Part shown: positions 10,008 to 19,261 of the stretch, one piece after another
Numbering within the stretch: the first letter of the stretch is position 1
How the letters are laid out: every line of letters starts with the position of its first letter
Origin: Phaeoceros laevis
Lineage: Eukaryota; Anthocerotophyta; Anthocerotopsida; Notothyladales
Length of the DNA: 26,140 bases
Direction: 5' to 3'
NCBI GenBank assembly: GCA_049999765.1
Contig: JBNGIQ010007639.1
Span: 1 to 26,140, forward strand
Position numbers and translations under genes: made by a program
The notes under the pieces: generated by a model
Seen by the model: only the letters and a program-made list of their open reading frames with translations
What the model was told of the DNA's origin: nothing
Database searches by the model: none

Positions 10008-10550
10008 TTTTGGACGAGCAGTTGATGACCTCGCTATGACCTGCGGAAGCAAGTCTGTGGGCTTTGGAAGCTGCTGTGCTGCGGATGCTCCGAAGAGTCT
10101 TGAAGTCGTGCTGCTTGCAAGGACAGGCCGTGGAAGCTAGCACTTCTATTGAAGTTTCTTGGAAAACGGTGGAATTCTTTGTTGACAATGGTTCCCAATT
10201 GGAATGTCCAGTCATCGCCCTGGCCAGACCCCAATTTGACAGCACTAGGTGACTACCGCAAAGAAGCTTCAACGACTGACGGCCTCCCCAGCATAGTGTA
10301 GGATAAGGCCTGCCACAACATGTAGCGATCGACGGTCTCCTACGCTGTCCCCGCAGCCGCGCACGGCATCAAGCGGTAGCACAGCAAGCGGACTCGACCA
10401 ATTTCCGAAACGTATTCAGGCGGATTGTGGTGGCTGTTTTCATCTATCTTGCACTTGGTCGTTAGACTTTTGCTCACAATGTGCCTAAGAATGACAGAAT
10501 GGAATGTGGCTAGTTCGAAGAGACACGCGAAGTTTTTGACTGGTTGTTGA
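10008..10550. other. Spacer between PPR segments, no gene recognised
   Basis: Short frames exist on both strands, the longest about 112 codons, but none has a domain or a continuous composition signal. PPR similarity stops near 9990 and resumes near 10500-10640. Confidence 0.5.
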
Positions 10551-10556
10551 CAAGAC

Positions 10557-11313
10557 GTGGAATGTGATAGGGAGGTGCACGCTTATGTGATTGGAGAGTG
10601 GCATTCAGCACAACTCTTTTGTTTGCAACTACCTTGTGGACGTGTATGCAAAAGGAGGGGAATTATAGATGCACGCAGGGTTTTTGACAATATGGCCACA
10701 AGGGATGCAGTGACATGGAATGCCATGATCTTTGAGTATGCAAAGTGTGACAAGTTGGAAGATGCACGCAAGCTGTTCGACAGTCTCGATACAAAAAATG
10801 TGTGGTCGCATGGACTTCCATGATTGCTGGGTATGCTGAGCATGGACTTGGCGAAGAGGCGCTGGCTTTGTATGCGAGAATGGAGTAGGAAGGCCTGGTA
10901 CTAGCAAATCGTGTTACATTTGTTTGCCGTCTGAAAGCTTGTGCAAGATTGGTGCTCTGCAACATGGCAGGCAGTTGCATTCATAGCTAATGCGAAGAGG
11001 ACTACTTGAAGGTGACATAGTCGTGGGCAATTGTCTGTTGAACTTGTATGCAAATTGTGGCAAGTTGGAAGATGCACTCAAGCTGCTCGACAGTCTGGGT
11101 ACAAAAGATGTGGTTGTATGGGCTTCCATGATCGCTAGGTATGCTGAGCATGAGCTTGTTGAAGAGGCGCTTGCTTTGTATGCAAGAATGGAGCAGGAAG
11201 GGCTCGTTTCAGCAAACCGTGTTACGAATATTTGCCTTTTCAAAGGTCGTGCAGTGCTGGTGCTCTACATCAGGACAAGCAGCTGCATTCACGGACTGTG
11301 GAAAGAGGACTAG
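10557..11313 (+). pseudogene. Degenerate PLS-class PPR gene, part 2
   Basis: PPR motifs resume: ARRVFDNMATRDAVTWNAMI near 10670-10730, [19 protein letters not shown] near 10745-10800, then a clearer block at 10990-11313 with [40 protein letters not shown] and QEGLV. Stops (for example TAG in ARME-stop-EGLVLANRV near 10885) and frameshifts separate them. Repeats here differ from part 1 (LFDSLGTKDVV against VFDSMATKDVV), so this may be a second gene or the distal part of the same ancestor. No functional start or downstream E/DYW domain is visible. 11314-11728 has no gene, only several short ATACTCTG-type repetitions. Confidence 0.8.
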
Positions 11314-11728
11314 AATTTGACAAAGTAGTGGGCACCTCTCCACACTCAAGATCTACCTGTGATCTACCTTCTCCACTCTCAAGGTACACGTCATTCAGTT
11401 TTTCCTTTGGGCAACAGTTTTCATTTGTTTCAGTGAATTGGGCACCATATACTACTCTCTACCTCAATATCATACTCTCTGGCTTGTCGTTACTTCCACT
11501 GTGGAGGAAGGACGATGTTTGCCTCCACAGAAAGTTCCCATGATACTCTGTCTGGCACATGAAGGATTTGCTGATACTCTGATTGGCAATTGTTTGGAAC
11601 ATGACTTCTCCACTGTGGAATATGGAATGCAGTTCGTGTCCACAGAAGGACTCTCTAATACTCTGTTTGCCATTTTGTTTGCTCCTCTGTCTGCTACACG
11701 GTCTCCTACACTATTTGTTGCTCAATTA

Positions 11729-11817
11729 TTTTTTTTTGAGCAATAACTTCGATTCAATGGGGCAATTGCCCGAACACTTTACACCGGGGCCCGGAGACCA
11801 TTAGAACCAGCTAGCCC
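11729..11817 (-). other. LINE 3' UTR and poly(A) tail
   Basis: After the ORF2 stop the minus strand has about 80 nt and then nine As (11729-11737). The tail is flanked by TTGCTC and GAGCAA, so it sits in the loop of a small inverted repeat. Flanking DNA below 11729 is unrelated. Confidence 0.7.
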
Positions 11818-12640
11818 CTAACCCCCGTCAACCCAAGTGACCCCAATGTTGTACCAAGGCATCTGAAAGCCCAGGACCCTAACGAACGTGTTTTCACTCA
11901 CAACGAAGACATGACTGGCATCCCTTCCTTCATGAAGACCTGAGCATAAATCCCCTATTACTGCTAAAAGCAAGCAAATCTTGTCCTCCTGGCAGCGAAG
12001 CCCCCTGCCCCTGTACTCGCACCGCCACCATTTGCCATCCAAGTCCATGAAGTTAAAGGAAGTGGCCGCCTGATTCGTGTGCTGCTCTTGGATCACCACC
12101 TGGAGCCTGACCCAAACATTGCATGTGGCTGGGCTGCAGTCCATGATGCCTGTGACCAACGGATGATTCCGATCCACGAAGTGGACCTCCTGTCCATCAG
12201 CGAGCGCCTCGAACCTTCTGTACCAGCCGGGGCCGCTGATCGCCCCTTCTGACTCTTCCGTGCTGCTCGGGGCGGGCTCGGCGTCACCAGGTTCTGCCGC
12301 CACTGAGAGTTCTCCCTGCGCTGGTGGCCAAGGAGTGCCCAGCAGTGGCCCTTCCTCTCCCCCTGTGTCCGTATCCCCTGGAGTCCCTTATGCCCCGTTG
12401 CCTCCTGGAGCCCCAATGTTTGGGACTGGGGTGATGAGCGCCCAGGAGTGGAGGAACGGCTTCGCTGGTTTTTCCTCCCACTCAAGTTCCGTGCCGATCC
12501 GCTTGCAGGCGCCTATTGCGATCCAGTGTGCTGGCTTGAAGACCTTCTGTGTGCCTTTCGCCATGACTTGGCCACGGGACAGAACATGGTGCCAGGTGGA
12601 GTAGAGGTGAGTCCCTGTAGGTCTCCTGGCCAGACCTCCG
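11818..12640 (-). pseudogene. LINE ORF2 C-terminal extension, unidentified domain
   Basis: In the same frame as the zinc motif the sequence continues past the point where ORF2 usually ends: THLYSTWHHVLSRGQ, KVFKPAHWIAIGACKRIGTE, a Pro/Gly/Glu/Ser-rich linker with one stop, and then an open stretch 12303-11818. This last part reads GWYRRFEALADGQEVHFVDR, CNVWVRLQVVIQEQHTN, FNFMDLDGKWWRCEYRGRG, ICLLLAV and FVRVLGFQMPWYNIGVTWVD before TAG. It has the composition of a folded, beta-rich domain with many aromatics. I do not recognise it. A pre-existing ORF2 tail or an acquired accessory domain are both possible. Confidence 0.6.
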
Positions 12641-13955
12641 AAGACTGTGTGCGTCTAGCCAACCCAGAGCGCATAGAGGCAGCCGCACCTAACCGCCTCC
12701 CACCATTGCTGCTTGGTCAGAAACTTCTGCGCGTCTGTCGACGGGACCCCCAACAGTATGAATTTTTCAGAGAACGTCACCTCGCTGAGTACTTGGCAGC
12801 GCACGAAGCCAAGAATCCGCTGCTAGGCCCTGCGAGCCTCCCTGCAATGGTATAGTATGTGCTCGGTGGTGTTGCTGCAGCCATGGCAAATCTCGCATTT
12901 CCCCTTCCCTTGCTCTTGCAGCCACTTGGAGTACCGCCGAGCCGACACAAGGCACTTGTGCACCAGTATCCAGAGGAAACTGCTGGCCTTGGTGGAGATG
13001 GCTCGTGTCCAGAGCTTTTTGCAGACCCCCTGCATCACCGTTTGCGCGCAACTCCATTTAACAGCCAGATCTGTGAGCGGCGTTGGGGGTCGCCGGCTGA
13101 CTGCGCGCCTGTAAATCTCAACCAGATTGTGGTTGAAGAGAGATCTCTCCTTCCCAGCCTTGCCAATGTGCGTGTGCGCAGGCCACCACCACGAACTTGG
13201 CTGAACGAGGATCCTGTCCAAGGCAGTCATTTCATACCAGATTAGATTCGTTGTTTCCTTGGTGGTTTCTGTGACTTCCTCTTCTAAGGCCATGCGCCCT
13301 TTGCCAAGCCCATACAGCACCATCACCGGCCTGCACTCATCACTGCGAAGCCCAACAAAGGGTCCTCCCCTTCTGGGACTGGGGCTTCGTGAAGAACCCA
13401 GGAGCGTTCCTCAACCACGTACTCCACCCCGTCCAACTGAGATTCCTCCGCCTGCACCACCTGGATCACCGAGTCGTAGGACTCCTGGCCATCCACCATC
13501 CGCACATCTGCGTACCAGTCCCCTGGACAAGCTTTAGCCGTCACAAGCATAGCGGCCGAGAGAGCCGGGATCATGCCTTGGGTGACAGCCCCAAAGACGC
13601 CCTCTGCGAGCCGGCGGGTGACCCCTTTATCCTCGAGCTCGTCCACGGTTAGCAACCTGGATTCAGTAAAGGACCAGCAGTCCCCAATAGCCCAGAGGTG
13701 CTTGGCCCAAAGCTGTTTGACGTTCCCTGGCCTGCTCAGGAAATGTGCAGCCTTGGGAAGCCACTGCCTGGAGTGATGGGCAAGCGGCAACCCTAGGACC
13801 ATGTCCCGAACCTGTGGGGGCTTCCATATGAGCTGCCCGGCGATCTCCTCCCAGGATTGCCAGATGCTGTTCTAGAGCTTCAACCCTGCAGGCATCCTTG
13901 GACAGTCAGAGAAAGAGAAGCATTGATGTCGTGGCCCCTTAGGAGATGGGCGGCA
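12640..13955 (-). pseudogene. LINE ORF2 region after RT, with zinc-binding (zf-RVT-like) motif
   Basis: Below 13956 there are stops, then an open stretch 13802-13323 with ordinary LINE-like sequence (WAKHLWAIGDCWSF). After a frameshift the frame 13326-12823 continues. It ends in TKASSFLWILVHKCLVSARR and GKCEICHGCSNTTEHILYHC (Cys144, Cys147, His156, His160/Cys161; 12844-12897), the zinc-binding motif seen after RT in plant LINEs. A TAG follows, then the same frame runs on. No RNase H domain was recognised between RT and this motif. Confidence 0.8.
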
Positions 13956-15518
13956 TTATTGCAGCCTCCACACAATGTAATTCTTCCAAGGGGCCTTCCC
14001 TGGGGATAGAGCCCTCAACAGCCACTGGGCGTGGAGGCATCTGGCCTGCACCGCAGGGTCTGCCAGGCCCAGCCCACCCTCCTCCTTACTCATGATGACC
14101 TTGGCCCAGGCGATCCGAGCACCTTGACTGGGCCCTTCGACGTTCTTGGCCCATAGAAACCTTCTGAAGATGCCACGTAGGGTGTCCAGCTCCTTGGGCG
14201 AGTGTACCCAGACAGCAAAATAATACCACAGGATGGACTCGAGAAGGAAATTCAGAGTGATAATCCTTGCTGCCACCGTCATCAGCGAGGACTGGAGGGA
14301 GGTGCACCTGCGGATGACCTTGTGGATAACATAGTTACCGATTTCCGTATCCTCCTTTGTCGGAGAGACTGGAAGACCTAGATGTTTTGTTGTCTCCCCT
14401 GCCTGCAGCACCCTAACATGCTCAAAGGGTTCTGGCAAAGGAGCATTGTCAGGGGAGACAATGGCAACAGTTTTCTCCCAGTTGATCGTCAGCCTTGAGA
14501 CAGCACAGAAGAGTTCAAGAATCCTTTCAAGAGCAATCAAAGTGGCCTGTTCCCTCCTAACCGCGTTTAGGGTGTCGTCTGCAAAATTAGATAACTTATG
14601 CTCCGCGCTTGTTGGATCCCTAATGCCCTTGATTTCCTCGGTCTGTTGCACCATCCTGACTAACAGGTCTGCAAGCAATACAAATAACGTTGGAGCCAGC
14701 GGACAGCCTTGCCGTACAGATCTCTCTAGCTGGAAGGCTGCTGAGAGGTCCCCGTTTACACACAGTCGGGCGGAGGCGTCCGTACAGAGGATTTCCACCC
14801 ACTTTCTGAAGTTGGGGCCGAATCCCAACCGTTCCAGAGAGGCCAGCAAAAATCTCCATTCCACCCGATCATATGCCTTGGAGAAATCCAGCATAAGGAA
14901 CACTGCCGGCTGCTGCATGTGGTACGCCCACCACTTAGCCTCCTTAAAGAAAACCAGGTTGTCCGCAATGGACCGCCCGCATGTGAATCCCCGCTGCTCC
15001 TCCTCCAGCCACCCATCTGTGAGGGGCTTGGTTCTCAAGGCCAGCGCTTTTGCTACTGCCTTGTAAAAGGTAGATAGGAGCGAAATGGGTCTCCATTGGT
15101 CGCACAAGAGCAGGCCACCCCCCTTTGGCAGGAGAGCAATCGTGCTTTGGTTGAACAGCGGCCCCATTGTGCTAGACTCCCAGGTGTCTCTTACAGCAGC
15201 CATGAACAAAGGTTCCATAAACTGCCAATTACAAACAAAGAACTCGGGAGGAAACCCGTCCATGCCTGGGCATTTTCCACGAGGAAGGGCCTGCAAGGCC
15301 TGGAAGATCTCAGTGGAGGTGAGCTCGGCTTCGAGAGCCTCCTGCTGCTCCCTTGTTACCTTTGGGGCGATGAAATCGGCCACTTCCTGCCACTTCTACT
15401 GCCAGCCGTCATCAAGGGAAGACGAAAAGATTCCAGAGAACTTATCGACCAGCACTGTTTGAAGGCTTGCAGAATCCTTCACGAGCCTACCATTTTCGTC
15501 TCGCAGCCCTGCAATGGC
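13956..15518 (-). pseudogene. LINE ORF2 reverse transcriptase domain
   Basis: Starting at LRDENGRLVKDS near 15515, with a stop near 15395, the minus strand has an uninterrupted 475-codon frame, 15383-13956. RT landmarks in order: PRGKCPGMDGFPPEFF, TIALLPKGG, WRPISLLSTFYK, RGFTCGRSIADN, LMLDFSKAYDRVEW (motif A, first catalytic Asp), VRQGCPLAPTLF, and SNFADDT (motif C, Asp 269-270, about 14574-14585), then INWEKT and GLPVSP. The active-site motif is FADD, common in plant LINEs. The domain copies LINE RNA into DNA at the nicked target. The catalytic residues are all present, although the full ORF2 is interrupted on both sides. Confidence 0.92.
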
Positions 15519-16110
15519 CTTCTTTGCTAAACCTGTCCGCGAGAGATTGGACCGGTTTTACATCCCGTCACAATGGCGGCATGCGGTCTCCAGCCAGAGA
15601 ATACAACCTACAGATATGATGTCGGACCATTTTCCAATGGTCCTGGAATTAGATTTCTCTAATAGATTGGATGCGAACCCCAACTATAGGGCCAATTTCC
15701 GGGTCAACATGGACCTGGTCAGGCAGCCTGCTTGCTCTGAAGGACTCATGGCAATCTGGGGCATCTGGTCCGCCCAAGCTGTGGAAGGAAGCGGCAAGGA
15801 AGCTTTCACGGCTGCCCTCACGGAATCCAGGGCCTTTCTTAGGAGCTATGGCCAGGTGGATGCTATGAACCGTGGGAGGAAGCAGAGGCGGGCATGCAAA
15901 AGGATGGAGCGGGCCACTCTGCTGGCGGAACGGAACGACCGTGACGAGACACACTACTACGAGCTGGAGGAAGCTCGGAGGGTACTGGATGAGGAGGAAA
16001 AAACAGAAGCTGCGAAGTGGAAAAAGCGAGCAGGACATCGCTGGGCCATGGAAGGGGATCGGCCCAATGCGTTTTTCTTCTCCAAGCACAGGGAGCACAA
16101 AATGCAGAAC
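15518..16110 (+). pseudogene. Inverted segment of LINE ORF2 (endonuclease end and pre-RT linker)
   Basis: On the plus strand, opposite to the rest of the LINE, the frame reads RERLDRFYIPSQW and DMMSDHFPMVLEL (the endonuclease SDH motif, 15622-15630). A helical linker rich in Arg, Lys and Glu follows, then HRWAMEGDRPNAFFFSKHRE. In plant LINEs these pieces lie between the endonuclease strand FSW-N and the segment LRDENGRLV that precedes RT. Here FSWFNQ (minus) ends at the right junction near 16110, and LRDENGRLVKDS (minus) starts at the left junction near 15518. The pieces fit as a roughly 590-bp inversion with little or no loss. The right junction lies in the near-palindrome CTGGTTGAACCAG (16110-16122). 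Confidence 0.88.
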
Positions 16111-16748
16111 TGGTTGAACCAGGAGAACTGGCACGAGCCAGTGGCCCGAGCTTCCTTCACCGCTAGCCAGGGATCTTCGACTTCCAGCCTGATCTCCGAG
16201 AGTTCCCACTAGGCAGGCCCTGGCATACCACTCATTGCCCTGCCGCCCTGTTTGTCTTTGGAGGTACAGATAAAATTGTAGTCTCCCCCCATTGACCACA
16301 AGATGGACGGGTCGGCCGGAAGGGAGGCCCCGATTCTTCGCCACATTGCCTCTCTATTGCCCTGGGTGTGAGAGCCATAGATGTTGATGACTCCGAATTT
16401 GCCAAACCCAGAGTCGAACCGAGCCTATAGGAACCGGCCTTGAGGGTCTTCGTACTGTTGGACCAGGTCGGCTGCTAGTCTGTCTCCCAGGAGGATGGCC
16501 AGTCCCCCACATGTTCCACTAGGTCCAGATGCTTCTGTCCAGATGGAGGAGCCTTTCCAAAGTTGCCTCTTGATGATCTTCAGCTTCGTGCCCTGCAGCT
16601 TGTGCTCTTGTAACAAGCAGAGATCCAGGGGGCCTAGTCTTTGCAAGTTGGCAGCCAATCGTTTGCATTTGCCCTCGAAGGAATGGTCGATATCCCCAAG
16701 CCCCCTGACGTTCCAGGTGGCAAAAGTGAGTTTCTGGTCCCTAGACAT
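16110..16748 (-). pseudogene. LINE ORF2 start and endonuclease domain, proximal part
   Basis: ATG at 16748 begins MSRDQKLTFATWNVRGLGD, the opening strand of an APE-like endonuclease. LDLCLLQEHKLQ follows, carrying the catalytic Glu, then a premature stop at 16425. The same frame goes on with GVINIYGSHTQGNREAMW and GGDYNF (GGDxN motif, about 16275-16292). A further in-frame stop comes near 16212, then EVEDPWLAVKEAR and SCQFSWFNQ near 16110. The nuclease nicks target DNA to prime reverse transcription. The domain then breaks: its last motif, SDH, lies in the inverted segment on the opposite strand. Confidence 0.85.
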
Positions 16749-18640
16749 TGGTTGGGCTGTCTGGCACACAACCCCCTGCCACTAGCCAGCCTTGGGACAT
16801 GCCCACAGAGATTGCTGTAGCCACTTCCGAGGCTGGGACCCAGCGCCATCCCTCCTCGTTGGGAGGTTCAAGGACTACCGTATTGGCTAGAAATATAGCT
16901 GCCCGGCCCTTTTCCTGGTCTACCCATACCATCTTGTGGGAGGCAGAACATTTTCTACCTCCTCCTCCATGACCCCTAGCTGACAGAGAGATTTGACAGC
17001 CTCCGCCACCAGGGACTTGCCTTCAGACCAGATCATGGACCAGACTGGGGCTTCCCAGTTTGGCCTCGCTACTGTCGCTCCTGCGCCCTTCTGAGCCAGC
17101 ACATACACCATGCTTTCGTGGGCCTGGAAGGCGAGAACCTGAACCGAAAGGTTGAAGAGATGGCGCCGGTTTGGAGAGGGCTTGAGAGCTTTAGCAGCTC
17201 TGGAAGCTGCTAGAATGGACTCCTCCTCTGCAAGGTTGGCCCCCGTGAGTTCCGGCCTTTTCTGGCTCTTGGCATGTAGGAAGTCCTCGTCAGTCCGCCC
17301 CTCTTCAAAACAGCATTCGTAGTTGTGGATTGGTAAAGTCGCAGCAACATTCCCAGCAGACTTGGCCTTGTCGCTGCAGTGTCGCCTCGCGACCGAAGAT
17401 TCATACCGAGCAAAGAGCAAAGCTACCCCTCCCGGCGGACGGGCTCGTTTCCTTCCTCCCGTGCTGGTTTTGTTCCCTTTGTTGGGTGCCCCTGACTCCG
17501 TGTTCACCCCTGCCACTGAACTAGCCTTGTTGGTTCCCTCGCCATGAACCGCCCTATCCTCCAATGGGCCACGGGCATGGCGGATGGGTGGGAGCTCCAG
17601 CTCACCGAAAGAGGCTGGGGAGTGTCGAAGCACTACCGTGGCAGTAGAGGTCGCCGGTGCCCACCCTGCGGTTGGAGGCGGGGCAGGTCCCCAATCCATT
17701 GTCGCAAATTCAGACGACGCTGCCCCGGAGCCTTTTGTGCAGATCTCTTTCCATTGACGTTGGCCTGCAATGGCCACCTCCTCCGCCCTTGCTTGCGGGC
17801 TCTGCTGAGCAGGGTAGTTTTCGTCCGGTAAATCTTGCAGAACCCGGAAGCCTCCTTGACTTCCTGCCTTGCGACCCGACCTCTTGCCATTACTTGCAAC
17901 TTTGAATGACCCTATGTCAGTCTGTGGCAAGCCAGAGACCGTGCCTGTGTTGACCACCTCCCTCTCCTCCCGGTTCTGAGTACGAGAGGGGACTGCCTGT
18001 GGCGACCTTGCCTCCCCACTAAGCCTAGTGTCAGATGGGCGCTCTGACACCGCTCCGGGTGGATGGAAGGCACGCCAGATGCTACGAGCTGCAGGCTCGA
18101 CCACAGTCCGGCGGGCAGGATGCTCCCCAATTTCTGCTGTAAGTTCCTCCACCGGGGTCCATGAGCTCTTTGTGTCTGGTGTCCAGACCCCAGTGCTCGG
18201 AACCATGCCAAAGCCCATGTACAACCCTTGGATGCCCTGGTTGTTATCTGGGTGCAGGACCCACGTGATGGTGAGGGACCTTAAGATGGCCCTTCTCTCC
18301 CCTGGATTGTCTTTCAGCCGCTCGAAGTCATAGCGAAGCATCCTGTCAACCTTATTGTAGCAGTAAGCCTCCAATCCTTTTGCAGTGAGCTCCTGGAGGG
18401 ACTCAAACTCCACGGCCCAAGTTGGGAACTTGAAAACCCTGGAGTCCGTGGGGGTCCAGAGTAGAACCTTGCCATTCACTGTGGTTTGCAATGCCAGTCC
18501 TAGCCTGAAGTGAGCCCGATTTACTAGTGCATGGTCGGGCCACATGGTCCGGAAAAGGTTGAGAGCTTGTTTTGCTTCGACATGCTGCTTGGTTTCCTGT
18601 GGGTCCGGCCGAGCAACCAGGCGCACAGGTGAAACTCAGG
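16741..18640 (-). pseudogene. LINE ORF1 (nucleic-acid-binding protein), frameshifted
   Basis: A 568-codon frame runs from about 18626 (no ATG; a GTG or read-in) to a stop at 16920. The N-terminal 180 residues look folded (NLFRTMWPDHALVNRAHFRL, LTITWVLHPDNNQGIQGLYM). The middle is Arg/Ser/Pro/Gly-rich and probably disordered, and the C-terminal 100 residues are again folded. An overlapping frame, 16932-16741 (MVWVDQEKGRAAIF, EEGWRWVPASEV), probably is the true C-terminus after a one-base frameshift near 16930. Its TAG overlaps the ORF2 start in AATGTCTAG, the arrangement of a stop-restart junction. By position this is ORF1, whose products coat the LINE RNA; I see no CCHC knuckle. Confidence 0.75.
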
Positions 18641-18650
18641 TCGTGGCATC

Positions 18651-19222
18651 TGTGGTGTAATTGGTCCTTGCAGTCCTTTTAGTGATGTGCCGTTTTGAGT
18701 TTACAGCCCGTTACTGAGGGCGCGACTCTTCGGTTCATTTGACCTGTTAAGGGCGAACCGTTAGGAAAGGAAGTAGTTAAATAAGTCTTAACACGCGACT
18801 TGGTCGCACTGCCGGCGCTCCCATTAATTACTAGACATAGAGTGATGGCTGTAGGATAAAGCCAACTCCCGCACGAATGAACCTAGTCTTTAACCAATTT
18901 CCATCTAAGCAAGCACTGCGACCTTCAGCTCGCAGCTGCCATCTCAAGTTTGTACAAGCGTTCACTTGCTGCATCTTTGTTGACCTTGCGTGGTAATTGT
19001 GCTAGACTCGACCCTTGCTTGCCCACTTCAGGCTTACATTCGAACCTGTGTTGGCAAGCATCCAATTTGCTGAAGACTCTTAGCTGAGTACGCAGCCATA
19101 GCTTGTCATTGTTTGAGAAGTTGTGAGGGGAGTGTAGTAGAGGAAAGGAAACTGTTTTTCCTTGCTGCCATTGAGGGCAGCATTGCTCACAATCATGCTA
19201 CTAACCACCTGTTCCTGCCACA
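18651..19222 (+). repeat. Probable 5' LTR
   Basis: A 572-bp stretch begins TGTGGTG (18651) and ends CTGCCACA (19222), giving TG...CA ends with matching TGTGG/CCACA termini. It is followed after two bases by TGGTTTACGAGG, a primer-binding-site position. TTAAATAAG at 18777-18785 may be its TATA-like promoter. No second copy is present in the window, so the ends rest on this pattern alone. Confidence 0.55.
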
Positions 19223-19224
19223 TC

Positions 19225-19244
19225 TGGTTTACGAGGCAGAGACG
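19225..19244 (+). promoter_or_regulatory. Candidate tRNA primer-binding site
   Basis: TGGTTTACGAGGCAGAGACG starts with the TGG that pairs with the CCA end of a tRNA, two bases after the proposed LTR end. It is not the initiator-Met type (TGGTATCAGAGC) common in plant Gypsy elements, and I cannot assign the tRNA. Confidence 0.4.
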
Positions 19245-19261
19245 AGGTTGTTCTAGTTGGG

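Larger units (their letters stand above)
11729..18645 (-). mobile_element. LINE (non-LTR retrotransposon), minus strand, 5' incomplete, with an internal inversion
   Basis: One element reads on the minus strand from ORF1 (about 18640-16741) through ORF2 (16748-11818) to a short 3' UTR and a run of nine As (T at 11729-11737 on the plus strand). ORF2 has an APE-type endonuclease, reverse transcriptase, a CCHC-like zinc motif and an extra C-terminal domain. The 3' poly(A) places it with L1-like plant LINEs. ORF1 is open up to a TGA just above 18626 with no good ATG, and the next sequence is a Gypsy LTR, so the 5' end is missing or displaced. Stops, frameshifts and an inverted segment make it inactive. 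I could not find a target-site duplication. Confidence 0.9.

Noticed and set aside
11440-11680. Repeated ATACTCTG motifs as a regulatory array
   Set aside because: Copies are few and irregularly spaced; not distinguishable from degraded repeats.
11700-11760. Target-site duplication for the LINE
   Set aside because: The sequence after the poly(A) run (TAATTGAGCAAC) was not found near 18.64 kb.
12260-13245. Plus-strand ORFs of 114-135 codons
   Set aside because: Antisense to the LINE ORF2 C-terminal part; Pro/Ser-rich shadow composition.
14446-15530. Long plus-strand ORFs (206 and 144 codons)
   Set aside because: They are antisense shadows of the LINE reverse transcriptase, which has clear motifs on the minus strand.
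15649-16344. 231-codon minus-strand ORF across the LINE
   Set aside because: Most of it is antisense to the inverted endonuclease/linker segment, whose motifs are on the plus strand; its overlap with the endonuclease is in the wrong frame.
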